Origin: Pseudanabaena frigida
GTDB taxonomy: Bacteria > Cyanobacteriota > Cyanobacteriia > Pseudanabaenales > Pseudanabaenaceae
Assembly: GCA_003242085.1 (NCBI GenBank)
Contig: QBML01000039.1
Location: forward strand, 1 to 47,918
DNA length: 47,918 nt
Direction: 5' to 3'
Positions 8,300 through 18,517 of the stretch are shown piece after piece; position 1 is the first letter of the stretch, and each line of letters begins with the position of its first letter. The notes under the pieces are model-generated. The model worked only from the letters and a program-made list of their open reading frames with translations. It ran no database searches and had not been told where the DNA came from. A program made the translations under genes and the position numbers.

Positions 8300-8701
8300 C
8301 TAAGTAACAAAGGCTTGTTCAATATAAGTTTGCAAACAAAATTCTGATCCTGTCCCATAGGCTTGACTGGGTTGATTTGGAGCGTAATTAGTTCGGCGGA
8401 CTAGGGCTACATCAAACCGACAATTAAGAGTGGCTAGCTGTGGATGTTCACTCAAAAATATTGATGCAGCTTTAATCAACCGAGCTTGTTTTTTTGGTGT
8501 GATTGCCAAACTGCCGTCGACATCCCAATTATGCTTACTTCTAGTCTTGACTTCGATAAATAATAACCATTGGCGATCGCAAGCAATAAGATCTAATTCC
8601 CCCCACTGACATCGCCATTGAGTCTCCAAAATTTTCCAGCCATTATCTTGCAAGAGTTGTGCTACCAAAATCTCCCCACGATCGCCTACTTGTTTGGTCA
8701 T
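8300..8701 (-). CDS. yraN: YraN family (UPF0102) nuclease-like protein
   Basis: This protein of about 133 residues has the YraN pattern: GDRGEILVAQLLQDNGW, then WRCQWGELDLIACDR, LLFIEVKTRS and ITPKKQARLIKAA. E-x-D plus E-x-K form the core of a PD-(D/E)xK nuclease-like fold. The cellular role of the family is not settled; it is often linked to DNA recombination or repair. I prefer the ATG at 8701 because GGGAAGGAAG sits directly before it as a strong ribosome site. An upstream ATG at 8737 would add MRTIPNFRWEGS, which does not look like the family. It is convergent with the glycosyltransferase gene, only 20 bases away. Confidence 0.88.
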   Translation of the reverse strand: MTKQVGDRGEILVAQLLQDNGWKILETQWRCQWGELDLIACDRQWLLFIEVKTRSKHNWDVDGSLAITPKKQARLIKAASIFLSEHPQLATLNCRFDVALVRRTNYAPNQPSQAYGTGSEFCLQTYIEQAFVT

Positions 8702-8850
8702 ACTTCCTTCCCATCGAAAATTTGGGATAGTGCGCAAAATCCTCTATCCCAAATTTTACGACGATTTTATAGAAATATGGGTTGGAGTCAACTGCTGTCC
8801 TTGCCTTTTACCAGCTTGTGATAGGCTCAGTAACATACTAAAAGAAGACT

Positions 8851-9354
8851 ATGAAAATTACAGTTTTTACCTTACGTAGTTTGATCTTCAAAGCTATCAA
8901 TTTATTGTTGTGTCTAGCTCTAATCGTGATTGGGGCTAACCCTGTTATGGCTGATGTATATGTGAAGGCTTTTCTTGAGGGGGCAGACTTCTCAGGGCGA
9001 GTGCTTCAAGGGTATCAGTTTAATGAATCCGATTTGCGAAACACATCGTTTGTGAATGCCGACGCTCAGGGAGTTAGTTTTTTTGCGGCAAACATGAAGG
9101 AATCAAACTTGACAGGTGCAAATCTCAGCAATAGCACTCTTGATAACGCTCGTCTTGACAAGGCAAACTTAACCAATGTAATTCTCGAAGGAGCGTTTGC
9201 TTATGGCACATCTTTTAATAATGTGATAATTGATGGAGCAGATTTTACGGATGTGGATCTACGTCCACCGATTCGTCAAAAACTTTGTCAACTAGCTAAA
9301 GGACAAAATCCTGTGACTGGAAGATTAACCCGTGAGACTCTTGAATGTGAATAG
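8851..9354 (+). CDS. Secreted (probably thylakoid-lumen) pentapeptide-repeat protein
   Basis: The 167-residue protein starts with a Sec-type signal: a basic head, a hydrophobic stretch (about residues 12-30) and the likely cleavage site VMA-DV near residue 35. It then has about eight pentapeptide repeats of the A(D/N)LXX type, for example EGADFSG, NESDLRNTSF, TGANLSNSTLDNARLDKANL and DGADFTDVDL, forming a right-handed beta helix. A short tail with two Cys (KLCQLAKG and TLECE) follows. The layout matches the lumenal pentapeptide proteins TL15/TL17 of chloroplasts. The paired Cys could form a disulphide. The function is unknown. It has its own promoter region and no operon partners. Confidence 0.85.
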   Translation: MKITVFTLRSLIFKAINLLLCLALIVIGANPVMADVYVKAFLEGADFSGRVLQGYQFNESDLRNTSFVNADAQGVSFFAANMKESNLTGANLSNSTLDNARLDKANLTNVILEGAFAYGTSFNNVIIDGADFTDVDLRPPIRQKLCQLAKGQNPVTGRLTRETLECE

Positions 9355-9649
9355 ATGCCTATGCTTGCTGTCTATCTAAGAGATGAACTGCATAGCGATC
9401 TATATCTAAGAAATACTTTAAAATGGGTTAATTTATAGATCGAAAAGCAACTAATATCAAAAATTCAATGGATCGTTATCAAAATAAGGTTCTAATTATA
9501 TTAAGTTATCCTGTCTTAAAGGGTATGATGCTTTGTGTACACAGAATAGGACTTTTGGGAACTCACCTTTGTAAGTGATTTGACTATTACAAATACTTAA
9601 TCTCTGTGCTAATAATATTTGTTCTGAGGATCGCTCTGCCTATTAGTGT
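9355..9649. other. 295-base gap before the phosphatase-WD40 gene
   Basis: No ORF of note is visible. It contains two near-copies of TATCTAAGA (about 9373 and 9404) and a 10-base dyad TGTGTACACA at 9534-9543. A long untranslated leader for the downstream gene is possible. Confidence 0.4.
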
Positions 9650-12600
9650 ATGCAGTTAAATGAAACTTCCAGTGACCTATCAAGTGGCAGACTGCTACAA
9701 AGAAGCTTATTGCCACAAAGCTTGCCTGCTTACCCAGGGCTGGATATTGCTGCGGAAGTTTGGACAGCAGTAGATCTTGGCGGGGATTACTACCAGTTTT
9801 TAGAGCAATCAGGAACGTTAGCTGTGGCGATCGCCGACTCCTCGGGAAAGTCAGTAGCAGGAGCGATTCATGCAGCCCTATTTAAAGGTCAGCTTGATGC
9901 CTATGGACAGCAAGGCAGGTTACAAAATCCTGCATCAATGCTCAATTCTTTAAATCAATTGCTTTGTAAAAGTCGCACTGATGATGCAGTTGCACTTTGT
10001 TATGGTGCTCTTGATTTGGTCACCTATGATCTGCATTTGGGCAATGCGGGTATTCCAGGTCCTTTGATTTACCGCGCTGAGACTAATACCTGTGAAGAAG
10101 TTGTCAATCCTGCGATCGCCCTTGGGCGTTTTGATAGCGCTTCCTATAGAGCAACTACGCGATCGCTGAATGAAGGAGATATTGCTTTATTTTTCAGCGA
10201 CGGACTTTTTGAAGCCACTAGTCCATCGGGCGAGGAATTTGGTAGATCTAAAGGCGGTGAAATTTCTCCATTACGCAAAACCTTAATCGATTTAGCTGCT
10301 CTACCAGCAGTGGAGATCTTGCATAGATTAAAGAAGGCTCTAGATGAATTCTCAGAGCTGGAAGTTCCTGATGATGATGTTTCGGTAGTAGTCATCAAAC
10401 TCAAACAAAAAGTACATTTTTCAGAACTGCGAAACTGCCCTTATGTTGAGGCTTTGCAAGCTTGGGAACGCTCGGAAGAAACTGATGAATCATGTCTATT
10501 AAGAGGAACACGACTTCTTGAGGCATTAGCTTGGGCAGAAATTCAAACCGATTTATCTAGAATCGATCTTAATTTTCTAGAAGCCTCGCAAAGAATCAAC
10601 GAGCGCGAGCAACTAATAGCAGCCCGTGCTGCCGATGCCGATCGCCTTGAAAAGCTAAGTCAAGACTTAGAAAAAAGTCTAGACTCTGAGCGTCGTCAAC
10701 GCGTAATTGCGGAGATGGGCGAAATTAATGAAAAGATTGTGGCTTTGACAATTTCTTCAGAAGCACTTTATCTCTCCAACAATCATATTGAAGCGATGAT
10801 TGCGGGAGTAATTGGCGGTGTACAGCTCAAAAGACTGACAACTCAAGTAGATGAGAGCACTCTCGAAAATTTACGTGCAAATACGCAGATTCGAGCGATT
10901 ACCGCCCTAGAGCAAGTTGTCTATGGTACGCATGAATACAATCGCCTTGAGGGGCATGGCTTTTGGGTTAACAAAGTTTGTTACTCTCGCGATGGTCAGT
11001 TTATCGCCTCAGCAAGTAGCGATCGCACAATTAAAATTTGGAATGCTTCAGGAGTTTTGCTCCAAACTTTAGTCGGACATACAAATTGGGTCACCAGTGT
11101 CGCCTTCAGCCCTGACGGTAATCAGTTGGTGTCTGGTAGCCGAGACAATATGGTCAAGCTATGGCAGCGCAATCCATCTACTGAAAACTTTGATGCACAA
11201 CCAATCGCTACGCTGAAAGGACATGAAGGTCCAGTACTTGATGTATGTTTTAGCCATGATGGCACAATGATTGCCTCTGCTAGCGAAGATACTACTGTAA
11301 GGCTATGGAAAAATGATGGTACGGTAATTCGCACTCTCCGAGGCGGGCACGATCGCTGGGTGACTTGTGTTGCTTTTCATCCGAATAGCAAATCCTTAGT
11401 TTCAGGTAGTGCTGATCGCAATCTGATTATTTGGAATACTATGGGTGTTCCCATCAGACATTTACGCGGACATGACAGCTTTGTCGAGAGCGTTGCCTAT
11501 GCTCCTAATGGTCTAGCAATTATTTCTGGCAGCCGCGATCGCACCGTCAAAATGTGGGGATCGGATGGAATTTTGATCAAAACTTTTTATGGACATTCCG
11601 ATAAAGTGTGGAGTGTTGCTTTTAGTAATGATAATCACACCATTGCTTCCAGTGGTTTCGATCGTTCAATTCGCGTCTGGGATATTGAACAGGGTTTATT
11701 GTACACATTCCAAGGACATGGCGATGTTGTGCATAGTATTGCTTTTAGCCCAGATGGTAAAAACCTTGCCTCAGCAAGTAGGGACACCACTGTAAAACTA
11801 TGGGCTATTCGAGGTACTCCTTTACGTACTTTGATGGGACATACTGATGAGGTTTATTCGATCGCGGTTAGTCCTAACTCTAAATACTTAGCTTCTGCTT
11901 GCAAAGATAAAACTGTCAATCTTTGGAATGCAAACGGCACTCTTGAGACGGTCTTAGAGGGGCATAATGACAAAGTAAATTGTGTTACTTTCAGTCCCGA
12001 TAGTTCTACCATTCTTACTGCGGCAGCTGATGCCAGCATTAAAATGTGGCGAACAGATGGAACTTTAATCGATACGATTAGTGCCCATCGGGCGGAAATT
12101 TATAAGGTTGTTTATCGTTGTGATGGTCAAGTTTTTGCTTCCTGCAGTGCGGATGGTACTGTACGTGTGTGGAGTGCAGATGGTAAATGGTTGCAAACCC
12201 TTACAGGTCATGCGGCAGAGGTTTACAGCATTGACTTTAGCCCTGATGGCAGTATGTTAGCATCAGCTAGCAAAGACAAGCTGATTAACCTTTGGAGTTG
12301 GGATGGCACGCTTCTCGGAACCTTAGACGGACACAGTGCTGAGGTTTATACAGTTTGCTTCAACCCTAATGGCACGATGATCGCTAGTGGCAGTATGGAT
12401 CAGAGTGTAAAACTTTGGAGTATTGAAGGGCAGTTAATTAAAACTTTAAATGGTCATAGTGCTGAAGTTACGAGTGTTTGTTTCAGCCCTGATGGTAAGT
12501 CGATTGTTTCAGCAAGTGAAGATTCGACAATTCAATTTTGGAGTGGCGATGGTACTCTTTTACGAACTTTCAATGGTCATCAAGGACCTGTAAGAAGCGT

Positions 12601-12817
12601 TTGTTTTAGCCCAAACGGCAAAATTTTAGTTTCTACAGGCGAAGACCGCAAGATCATTATGTGGAATCTCGATCTTGAAAACCTATTAATGCGTGGCTGC
12701 CAGTGGTTGCAAGAATATTTACGGACTAATATTAACGTTTCCGAAGAAGATAAGCGTACCTGTTTGGGTGGCTGTGGCTGGCTCTACAAATATCTCAAAT
12801 CTACTCCTCCTGCCTGA
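9650..12817 (+). CDS. SpoIIE/RsbU-type phosphatase fused to a STAND-type linker and 14 WD40 repeats
   Basis: Residues about 15-252 are a PP2C-like SpoIIE domain: DLGGDYYQF, AIADSSGKSVAGA, ALCYGALDL, NAGIPGPL, FFSDGLFEA and DDDVSVVVIKLK hold the acidic metal-binding positions, so it is probably an active Ser/Thr phosphatase. The His of the usual NAGH motif is Ile. Residues about 265-430 resemble the helical linker of cyanobacterial STAND proteins (LLRGTRLLEALAWAEIQ, then FLEASQR) and lack a NACHT/NB-ARC ATPase. Residues about 433-1003 contain 14 WD40 repeats, enough for two seven-blade propellers. The tail LLMRGCQWLQEYL is also typical of STAND-WD40 proteins. There is no signal or membrane segment, so it is probably a cytoplasmic signalling scaffold. 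ATG 9650 starts only about 12 residues before the phosphatase core, and the ribosome site is weak. Confidence 0.88.
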   Translation: MQLNETSSDLSSGRLLQRSLLPQSLPAYPGLDIAAEVWTAVDLGGDYYQFLEQSGTLAVAIADSSGKSVAGAIHAALFKGQLDAYGQQGRLQNPASMLNSLNQLLCKSRTDDAVALCYGALDLVTYDLHLGNAGIPGPLIYRAETNTCEEVVNPAIALGRFDSASYRATTRSLNEGDIALFFSDGLFEATSPSGEEFGRSKGGEISPLRKTLIDLAALPAVEILHRLKKALDEFSELEVPDDDVSVVVIKLKQKVHFSELRNCPYVEALQAWERSEETDESCLLRGTRLLEALAWAEIQTDLSRIDLNFLEASQRINEREQLIAARAADADRLEKLSQDLEKSLDSERRQRVIAEMGEINEKIVALTISSEALYLSNNHIEAMIAGVIGGVQLKRLTTQVDESTLENLRANTQIRAITALEQVVYGTHEYNRLEGHGFWVNKVCYSRDGQFIASASSDRTIKIWNASGVLLQTLVGHTNWVTSVAFSPDGNQLVSGSRDNMVKLWQRNPSTENFDAQPIATLKGHEGPVLDVCFSHDGTMIASASEDTTVRLWKNDGTVIRTLRGGHDRWVTCVAFHPNSKSLVSGSADRNLIIWNTMGVPIRHLRGHDSFVESVAYAPNGLAIISGSRDRTVKMWGSDGILIKTFYGHSDKVWSVAFSNDNHTIASSGFDRSIRVWDIEQGLLYTFQGHGDVVHSIAFSPDGKNLASASRDTTVKLWAIRGTPLRTLMGHTDEVYSIAVSPNSKYLASACKDKTVNLWNANGTLETVLEGHNDKVNCVTFSPDSSTILTAAADASIKMWRTDGTLIDTISAHRAEIYKVVYRCDGQVFASCSADGTVRVWSADGKWLQTLTGHAAEVYSIDFSPDGSMLASASKDKLINLWSWDGTLLGTLDGHSAEVYTVCFNPNGTMIASGSMDQSVKLWSIEGQLIKTLNGHSAEVTSVCFSPDGKSIVSASEDSTIQFWSGDGTLLRTFNGHQGPVRSVCFSPNGKILVSTGEDRKIIMWNLDLENLLMRGCQWLQEYLRTNINVSEEDKRTCLGGCGWLYKYLKSTPPA

Positions 12818-12868
12818 TTTCAACAATAAAAAAGCCTCGCAAAGCGAGGCTTTTTTATTGTTGAAATC
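12816..12868. terminator. Bidirectional terminator between the WD40 gene and tuf
   Basis: A perfect 25-bp stem (12816-12840 with 12844-12868) and loop AAA contains GCCTCGC-AAA-GCGAGGC flanked by T- and A-runs. It overlaps the last two bases of the WD40-gene stop codon and ends eight bases before the tuf stop, so it works for both convergent units. Confidence 0.92.
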
Positions 12869-12875
12869 TTAAGAA

Positions 12876-14108
12876 CTATTTCAAGATCTTGGTAACAACA
12901 CCCGATCCAACGGTACGTCCGCCTTCACGGATAGCGAAACGCATTTCGTTTTCGATCGCGATGGGGTTGATCAACTCAACGGTCATCTTGATGCGATCTC
13001 CAGGCATAACCATTTCGGCATCGCTACCGTCATCAGCAGTGAAGGTAACAATGGTTCCAGTTACGTCAGTTGTACGCACATAGAACTGAGGACGATAGCC
13101 AGGGAAGAAAGGAGTCTTACGACCGCCTTCTTTCTCAGTCAAAATGTAAACTTGACCTTCAAACTGAGTATGAGGATTGATCGACTTAGGCTTAGCCAAA
13201 ACCATACCGCGTTCGATGTCAGCCTTTTGAATACCACGCAACAGTAGACCCGCATTGTCGCCAGCCAGACCTTCGTCCAAGCTCTTCTTGAACATTTCAA
13301 TACCAGTAACGGTAGTGGTACGGGTGTCGGTAATACCAACAAGTTCAACAATATCGCCAACTTTGACAGTACCGCGCTCAATCCGACCAGTGGCAACCGT
13401 ACCACGACCAGTGATCGAGAATACGTCTTCAACAGCCATCAAGAAAGGCTTGTCAACTGCACGCTCAGGAGTAGGGATGTAGGAATCAACAGAATCCATC
13501 AAAGTCCAAATCTTATCAACCCAAGGATTGGTTCCACGAGCAGTTTTAGGATCTTTAGTCATTTGTTCAACAGCTTTCAATGCCGAACCACGGGTGATGG
13601 GAATATTATCGCCATCAAAATCATAGGAAGATAACAACTCACGAACTTCTAGTTCAACGAGTTCAACTAGCTCTTCTTCACCTTCCATTTGGTCTTCTTT
13701 GTTCAAGAAAACAACGAGGTTAGGTACGCCAACCTGACGAGCAAGCAAGATGTGTTCGCGAGTCTGAGGCTCAGGACCATCAGCCGCAGATACGAGCAGA
13801 ATTGCGCCGTCCATCTGTGCTGCACCAGTGATCATGTTCTTAACATAGTCAGCGTGTCCAGGACAGTCAACGTGAGCATAGTGACGCTCTACGGTCTGAT
13901 ATTCAACGTGAGCGGTGTTGATAGTAATACCGCGAGCTTTTTCTTCAGGGGCAGCATCAATTTGATCGTATGCTTTGGCTGTTGCCTGACCTGCGGCTGC
14001 CAAGGACATGGTGATTGCAGCAGTTAAAGTGGTTTTACCGTGATCGACGTGACCGATAGTACCGATGTTAACGTGGGGCTTGGTTCTCTCAAATTTAGCG
14101 CGTGCCAT
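12876..14108 (-). CDS. tuf: Elongation factor Tu
   Basis: The 410-residue GTPase carries aminoacyl-tRNA to the ribosome. G1 is GHVDHGKT (residues 19-26), the switch I region contains [13 protein letters not shown]3 is DCPGH and G4 is NKEDQ, the cyanobacterial form with Glu in place of Lys. Domains 2 and 3 are complete, ending [11 protein letters not shown]. The ATG start gives [20 protein letters not shown]. It is the last gene of the rpsL-rpsG-fusA-tuf operon. rpsJ, which follows tuf in many bacteria, is not here because the convergent WD40 gene starts at once. The intergenic stretch before it has a tandem duplicated hairpin. Confidence 0.98.
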   Translation of the reverse strand: MARAKFERTKPHVNIGTIGHVDHGKTTLTAAITMSLAAAGQATAKAYDQIDAAPEEKARGITINTAHVEYQTVERHYAHVDCPGHADYVKNMITGAAQMDGAILLVSAADGPEPQTREHILLARQVGVPNLVVFLNKEDQMEGEEELVELVELEVRELLSSYDFDGDNIPITRGSALKAVEQMTKDPKTARGTNPWVDKIWTLMDSVDSYIPTPERAVDKPFLMAVEDVFSITGRGTVATGRIERGTVKVGDIVELVGITDTRTTTVTGIEMFKKSLDEGLAGDNAGLLLRGIQKADIERGMVLAKPKSINPHTQFEGQVYILTEKEGGRKTPFFPGYRPQFYVRTTDVTGTIVTFTADDGSDAEMVMPGDRIKMTVELINPIAIENEMRFAIREGGRTVGSGVVTKILK

Positions 14109-14133
14109 TTTTTCGTAATTATCCTTAACTTTT

Positions 14134-14195
14134 GTAATTGTTGCTCTGATTTATAGAGCATTTTCGGTAATTATTACTCTAGTTTATAGAGTATT
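14134..14195 (-). repeat. Tandem duplicated mini-hairpins in the fusA-tuf gap
   Basis: Two 29-base units lie 33 bases apart (14134-14162 and 14167-14195). They read GTAATT-TT-CTCT-TTTATAGAG-ATT with changes that keep the stems: GCTCT/AGAGC in one and ACTCT/AGAGT in the other. The sequence is intercistronic within the str operon. Confidence 0.7.
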
Positions 14196-14214
14196 GGTTG
14201 AGTATTTTAAAGGA

Positions 14215-16296
14215 CTACTCTTTTTTGCCCTTACTTTTAGCAATGATGGCTTCAGCCACATTTTTGGGCACTTCTTCATAATGGCTAAATTCCATCGAGA
14301 AGCTCGCCCTACCTTGGGTTGAGGAGCGCAGGTCAGTTGAATAACCAAACATCTCAGACAAAGGAACCCTCGCCTCAACGCTTTTGCCAGAGGCGGTATC
14401 TTCCATACCGATAATATTGCCGCGACGACGACTAAGGTCTCCGATTACGTCACCCATGTAATCTTCAGGGGTTTCGACTTCAACCTTCATCATCGGTTCG
14501 AGCAACACTGGCTGAGCTCTCATTACTGCATCTTTGATTGCCATTGAACCAGCAATTTTAAAAGCCATTTCTGAGGAGTCAACGTCATGGAATGAACCAT
14601 GGACGAGGGTAGCTCTAAGGTCAATCACAGGATAACCCGCCAGAATTCCCGATTCACAAGCTTCCTTCATACCTTGTTCAGAAGGCTTAATGAATTCCTT
14701 AGGAATTACACCACCAACGATCTTTGATACGAATTCAAACCCTGTGCCAGGTTCGGTCGGCTCCAAATTGATCACAACGTGACCATATTGTCCCTTACCA
14801 CCGCTTTGACGGGCAAACTTACCTTCAATATCGGTGACAGTTTTGCGGATAGTCTCGCGATAAGCTACTTGAGGTGCACCCACATTAGCTTCAACGCCAA
14901 ACTCACGCTTCATCCGATCAACGAGAATTTCAAGGTGAAGTTCTCCCATACCAGAAATAATCGTTTGATTGGTTTCTGGATCGGTCATGACTCGGAAAGT
15001 CGGATCTTCTTCAGAAAGAGATTGCAAAGCCTTGGATAGTTTTTCCATATCCTGCTTCGTTTTCGGCTCAACCGCAACAGAGATAACAGGTTCGGGAATA
15101 AACAGAGTCTCAAGCACAATCGCTGCGTTGTCATCACAAAGGGTGTCACCCGTAAAGGTGTCTTTGAGTCCTAACACAGCACCGAGATCCCCTGCTCTGA
15201 GTTCATCAACTTCTTGGCGATCATCAGCTTTCAAGATGATCAGACGGGAAATACGTTCTTTTTTGTTTTTGCTGGAATTTAGAGCGTAGGAACCCTTCTT
15301 CAAGATGCCTGAGTAAACTCGTACAAAGGTAAGACGACCATAGGGGTCAGCCATAATCTTGAAGGCAAGAGCCGACATTGGTGCATCATCCTTGGCTTCA
15401 CGAAGCGCTTCTTCACCGTTAGGAAGCAAACCTGTAACTGGTTTAACGTCACTAGGTGCAGGAAGATAATCGATTACAGCATCTAATAAAAGTTGTACAC
15501 CTTTATTTTTGAATGCTGAACCACAGGTCATCGGGACGATCTTGCCGCTTAATGTACCTTTACGTAGCCCTATTCTGACTTCTTCTTGGGTGAGTTCTTC
15601 ACCTTCAAGATATTTTTCCATCAGGACATCATCGGAATCAGCTACTGATTCAAGTAAATTTCCGCGCCACTCATTAGCTAGTTCGACTAAATCAGCAGGA
15701 ATATCTATTTCTTCAATATCCTTACCTATTTCATCTTTATAGATATAGGCTTTCATTTTGACGAGATCAATAATGCCAACTAGTTCTGCTTCACTACCGA
15801 TTGGTAATTGGATCGGCACAGCATTGGAACCAAAACGAGCGCGAATCTGTTCTCTTACTCGCAAAAAGTTCGCACCCATGCGATCCATTTTGTTAACGAA
15901 TACGAGACGAGGTACTTTATAGCGATCTGCTTGTCTCCATACAGTTTCTGACTGAGGTTGTACACCACCTACAGCGCAGAAAACTGCAACCACACCATCA
16001 AGTACGCGCATGGAACGTTCTACTTCAATGGTGAAGTCCACGTGTCCAGGAGTGTCGATGATGTTAATGCGGTGGTCTTTCCAACTGGTACTGATCGCTG
16101 CCGCCGTAATTGTGATACCACGTTCGCGTTCTTGAGCCATCCAATCTGTAGTTGCGGTTCCATCATGGACTTCACCTATTTTGTGAACTACGCCAGAATA
16201 AAACAGAATCCGCTCTGTAGTTGTGGTTTTACCAGCGTCAATATGCGCCGCAATACCTATATTGCGTACCTTATCCAAGGCAATAGAGCGTTCCAC
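14215..16296 (-). CDS. fusA: Elongation factor G
   Basis: This 693-residue translocase moves tRNA and mRNA through the ribosome using GTP. G1 [13 protein letters not shown] is near residue 16, followed by [13 protein letters not shown] (switch I), DTPGHVDF (G3) and NKMDRMGA (G4). Domains III to V are complete ([28 protein letters not shown]). The start is GTG at 16296 with GAGGAA seven bases upstream. It lies about 70 bases after rpsG and about 105 bases before tuf in the same operon. The length and motifs are those of the housekeeping EF-G. Confidence 0.98.
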   Translation of the reverse strand: MERSIALDKVRNIGIAAHIDAGKTTTTERILFYSGVVHKIGEVHDGTATTDWMAQERERGITITAAAISTSWKDHRINIIDTPGHVDFTIEVERSMRVLDGVVAVFCAVGGVQPQSETVWRQADRYKVPRLVFVNKMDRMGANFLRVREQIRARFGSNAVPIQLPIGSEAELVGIIDLVKMKAYIYKDEIGKDIEEIDIPADLVELANEWRGNLLESVADSDDVLMEKYLEGEELTQEEVRIGLRKGTLSGKIVPMTCGSAFKNKGVQLLLDAVIDYLPAPSDVKPVTGLLPNGEEALREAKDDAPMSALAFKIMADPYGRLTFVRVYSGILKKGSYALNSSKNKKERISRLIILKADDRQEVDELRAGDLGAVLGLKDTFTGDTLCDDNAAIVLETLFIPEPVISVAVEPKTKQDMEKLSKALQSLSEEDPTFRVMTDPETNQTIISGMGELHLEILVDRMKREFGVEANVGAPQVAYRETIRKTVTDIEGKFARQSGGKGQYGHVVINLEPTEPGTGFEFVSKIVGGVIPKEFIKPSEQGMKEACESGILAGYPVIDLRATLVHGSFHDVDSSEMAFKIAGSMAIKDAVMRAQPVLLEPMMKVEVETPEDYMGDVIGDLSRRRGNIIGMEDTASGKSVEARVPLSEMFGYSTDLRSSTQGRASFSMEFSHYEEVPKNVAEAIIAKSKGKKE

Positions 16297-16366
16297 AATA
16301 GTTTCCTCGTGTTTGTCAGGAATTGAGAATTTATATTAAGAATAGTATAGCGAGGTAGGCTAAGGC

Positions 16367-16837
16367 TTAATAACGATAGTGGGCGAAGGCTTTGTTTGCT
16401 TCAGCCATCTTGTGGGTTTCCTCACGCTTACGGATAGTCTGACCAGTTTCGTTGGCGGCATCCATAAGTTCGTTAGCCAATTTAGTAACCATGCTACGAC
16501 CAGCACGACCACGAGAATATTGTACTAGCCATCTTAGAGCCAGAGCTACACCGCGATCGGTACGGACTTCCATAGGAACTTGGTAAGTAGCACCACCAAC
16601 ACGACGAGCTTTAACTTCTACAAGTGGGGTCGCATTGCGAATTGCCCGATCGAACACCTCTAGGGGTGGGTTACCAGTACGTTCGCCGATGGTGTCTAGA
16701 GCTTTGTAAACAATATGAGAAGCTACAGAATGCTTACCGCGTGACATTACACGACGGATTAGCATACTAATAAGACGGCTGTTGTAAACCGAATCAGGGG
16801 GAGTTATGCGCTTTGACGCTTTTGTTCTACGAGACAT
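16367..16837 (-). CDS. rpsG: 30S ribosomal protein S7
   Basis: This 156-residue primary 16S rRNA-binding protein nucleates assembly of the 30S head. [20 protein letters not shown] is the expected N-terminus, with [37 protein letters not shown]-type, and [25 protein letters not shown] blocks following. It ends in KRYEETHKMA-like sequence and AFAHYRY. It is the second gene of the str operon, about 90 bases after rpsL. All normal features are present. Confidence 0.97.
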   Translation of the reverse strand: MSRRTKASKRITPPDSVYNSRLISMLIRRVMSRGKHSVASHIVYKALDTIGERTGNPPLEVFDRAIRNATPLVEVKARRVGGATYQVPMEVRTDRGVALALRWLVQYSRGRAGRSMVTKLANELMDAANETGQTIRKREETHKMAEANKAFAHYRY

Positions 16838-16928
16838 TGCGGTACTTAATTCACCTTATAAAATGAATTGCTAATTTTGCTAAATTACTCTATCTGAATA
16901 AATTTTCTGAATGAGTTGTAAATGATTT

Positions 16929-17342
16929 TTACTTCTTCTTCTTGCCAGTACTTGCTGCTGGGGCTTGACCTGGTTTGGGTCGCTTAGCTCCGTACTTAGA
17001 GCGTCCTTGCTTACGATCTTTTACGCCCGAAGTATCGAGAGTTCCACGAATAATGTGATAACGCACTCCTGGTAAATCTTTTACACGACCGCCTCTAATC
17101 ATCACAACGGAGTGTTCTTGGAGGTTATGCCCAATGCCAGGGATATATGCGGTGACTTCAAAGCCAGAAGTCAAACGTACCCGTGCCACTTTTCTAAGTG
17201 CAGAGTTGGGCTTTTTAGGTGTTGTAGTGTAGACGCGCGTACATACTCCCCTACGTTGAGGACAGCTTTTTAGGGCAGGAGACTTTGTTTTTGTATTTAT
17301 CGTTTGGCGCTCACTACGGATGAGCTGTTGGATCGTGGGCAT
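16929..17342 (-). CDS. rpsL: 30S ribosomal protein S12
   Basis: This decoding-site protein is 137 residues from ATG 17342, which gives the universal start [13 protein letters not shown]. The frame continues 16 codons upstream to 17390 but that stretch does not resemble S12. [22 protein letters not shown] (in two blocks), the streptomycin-region [15 protein letters not shown] and the second loop [11 protein letters not shown] are all present with the standard Lys residues. The C-terminus is extended ([20 protein letters not shown]) compared with the usual roughly 124 residues. It heads the str operon, with a sigma70-like promoter at 17394-17423. Confidence 0.96.
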   Translation of the reverse strand: MPTIQQLIRSERQTINTKTKSPALKSCPQRRGVCTRVYTTTPKKPNSALRKVARVRLTSGFEVTAYIPGIGHNLQEHSVVMIRGGRVKDLPGVRYHIIRGTLDTSGVKDRKQGRSKYGAKRPKPGQAPAASTGKKKK

Positions 17343-17393
17343 AAGTGATGATTTGGTATATCTGCGGCTGTGTATTCTAATCAACAGCATATA

Positions 17394-17423
17394 ATTATAA
17401 CAAAGTAGTTCTCACAAAGTCAA
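17394..17423 (-). promoter_or_regulatory. Sigma70-type promoter of the str operon
   Basis: On the minus strand TTGACT (17423-17418) and TATAAT (17399-17394) are 18 bases apart and about 52 bases before the rpsL start. It is a near-consensus pair, as expected for a ribosomal operon. Confidence 0.65.
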
Positions 17424-17527
17424 TTGCAACGACTTTATAAACTTTGTTACGGTTATGACGGCTGTGGCGATCGCTGTTTTTATGTGGACAGCGTATAAAC
17501 AAAAAACAATATTTGAGGTAAATGCGG

Positions 17528-18277
17528 CTAATGATAATTGACGATTCGGGCAAAACCTGCTGGGTCAAGACTTGCACCGCCGACTAGCACACCGTCAATT
17601 TCGGGTTGAGACATGATTTCGTCAATATTATCAGATTTGACGGAACCACCATACTGAATAGTGACATTTGGGTTTGTAAGCCTACCACGAATTAATCCAA
17701 TTACGCGATTGGCTTCATTAGCTGCACAGGTGTCACCAGTGCCGATCGCCCAAATTGGTTCGTAGGCGATGATTAAATTATTTTGATCGACATCAACGAG
17801 ATCGGCAGCTAGTTGCGAAAAAATCCAAGACTCAGTTTCATTTGTATCTCGTTGTTGTTTACTCTCGCCAACGCAGAGAATGGGGGTAATTCCATAAGCT
17901 TGTGCTGCTTTAAGCCTCTTGTTGACGGTTTCATCAGTCTCACCAAAGAACTGGCGGCGTTCGCTATGTCCAACGATCGCATACTTAATGCCAAGTTCAA
18001 CTAGCATCGGAGCTGAGATTTCACCTGTAAATGCACCATTTTCTGACCAATGGACATTTTGAGCGCCAATATGAAGATTTGCATGACCGATCGCTGGCAC
18101 GACTGTTTGCAAGAGTGAGAGATTTGTATAGGGGACGCAAATAAGGATTTGCCGATCAAAAACCGCCGCTTGAGGAGCGGTGGCTTTAAGGTGGGTGGGA
18201 AATTCTGAGAAAAATGTTTTGGCTTCAGACTGGGTTTTATACATCTTCCAGTTGCCAGCGATAACGATTTTACGCAA
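17528..18277 (-). CDS. tpiA: Triosephosphate isomerase
   Basis: This 249-residue TIM barrel interconverts dihydroxyacetone phosphate and glyceraldehyde 3-phosphate in glycolysis and the Calvin cycle. Lys11 is in NWKMYK, the electrophile His104 in [12 protein letters not shown], the base Glu173 in [11 protein letters not shown], and the phosphate loop is VQYGGSVK-like ([11 protein letters not shown]) and VLVGGASL. The start is TTG at 18277; this gives the family start [12 protein letters not shown], and AGGGG lies about 12 bases before it. It is upstream of rpsL on the same strand with a 185-base gap holding the str promoter, so it is probably a separate unit. Confidence 0.96.
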   Translation of the reverse strand: MRKIVIAGNWKMYKTQSEAKTFFSEFPTHLKATAPQAAVFDRQILICVPYTNLSLLQTVVPAIGHANLHIGAQNVHWSENGAFTGEISAPMLVELGIKYAIVGHSERRQFFGETDETVNKRLKAAQAYGITPILCVGESKQQRDTNETESWIFSQLAADLVDVDQNNLIIAYEPIWAIGTGDTCAANEANRVIGLIRGRLTNPNVTIQYGGSVKSDNIDEIMSQPEIDGVLVGGASLDPAGFARIVNYH

Positions 18278-18487
18278 TGCTCGGTTACCCCTGAGTTAAG
18301 ATCGTGAAAATAAAGAATTGTTATTTATTTTACCGAAAAAGCGTACAGGAAAATTTCTAACTCATATAGCTGTCTTAAGCGTATTTTTAGAAGCGCGCAT
18401 CCAAAGTGTCTGTGCTTCTATAAAATGCAAATGATTTAGAATTGTTAAAGTAGTGAAAAGCAATTTTTAATATTCCCCAAAAACTGA

Positions 18488-18517
18488 ATGAGTCTAGCAG
18501 AAGGCTGCTAGACTCAT
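18488..18517. terminator. Hairpin, 13-bp perfect stem
   Basis: ATGAGTCTAGCAG, loop AAGG, then CTGCTAGACTCAT. No confident gene ends here, so it may end a short transcript or a decayed gene. Confidence 0.5.

Noticed and set aside
13139-13482. Frames on either strand inside tuf
   Set aside because: They are shadows of the highly biased tuf coding sequence, with no independent start or family match.
17343-17390. N-terminal extension of S12 from ATG 17390
   Set aside because: The 16 extra residues do not resemble S12, and the standard start MPTIQQLIR lies at 17342. The ATG at 17390 is also at the promoter's expected transcript start.
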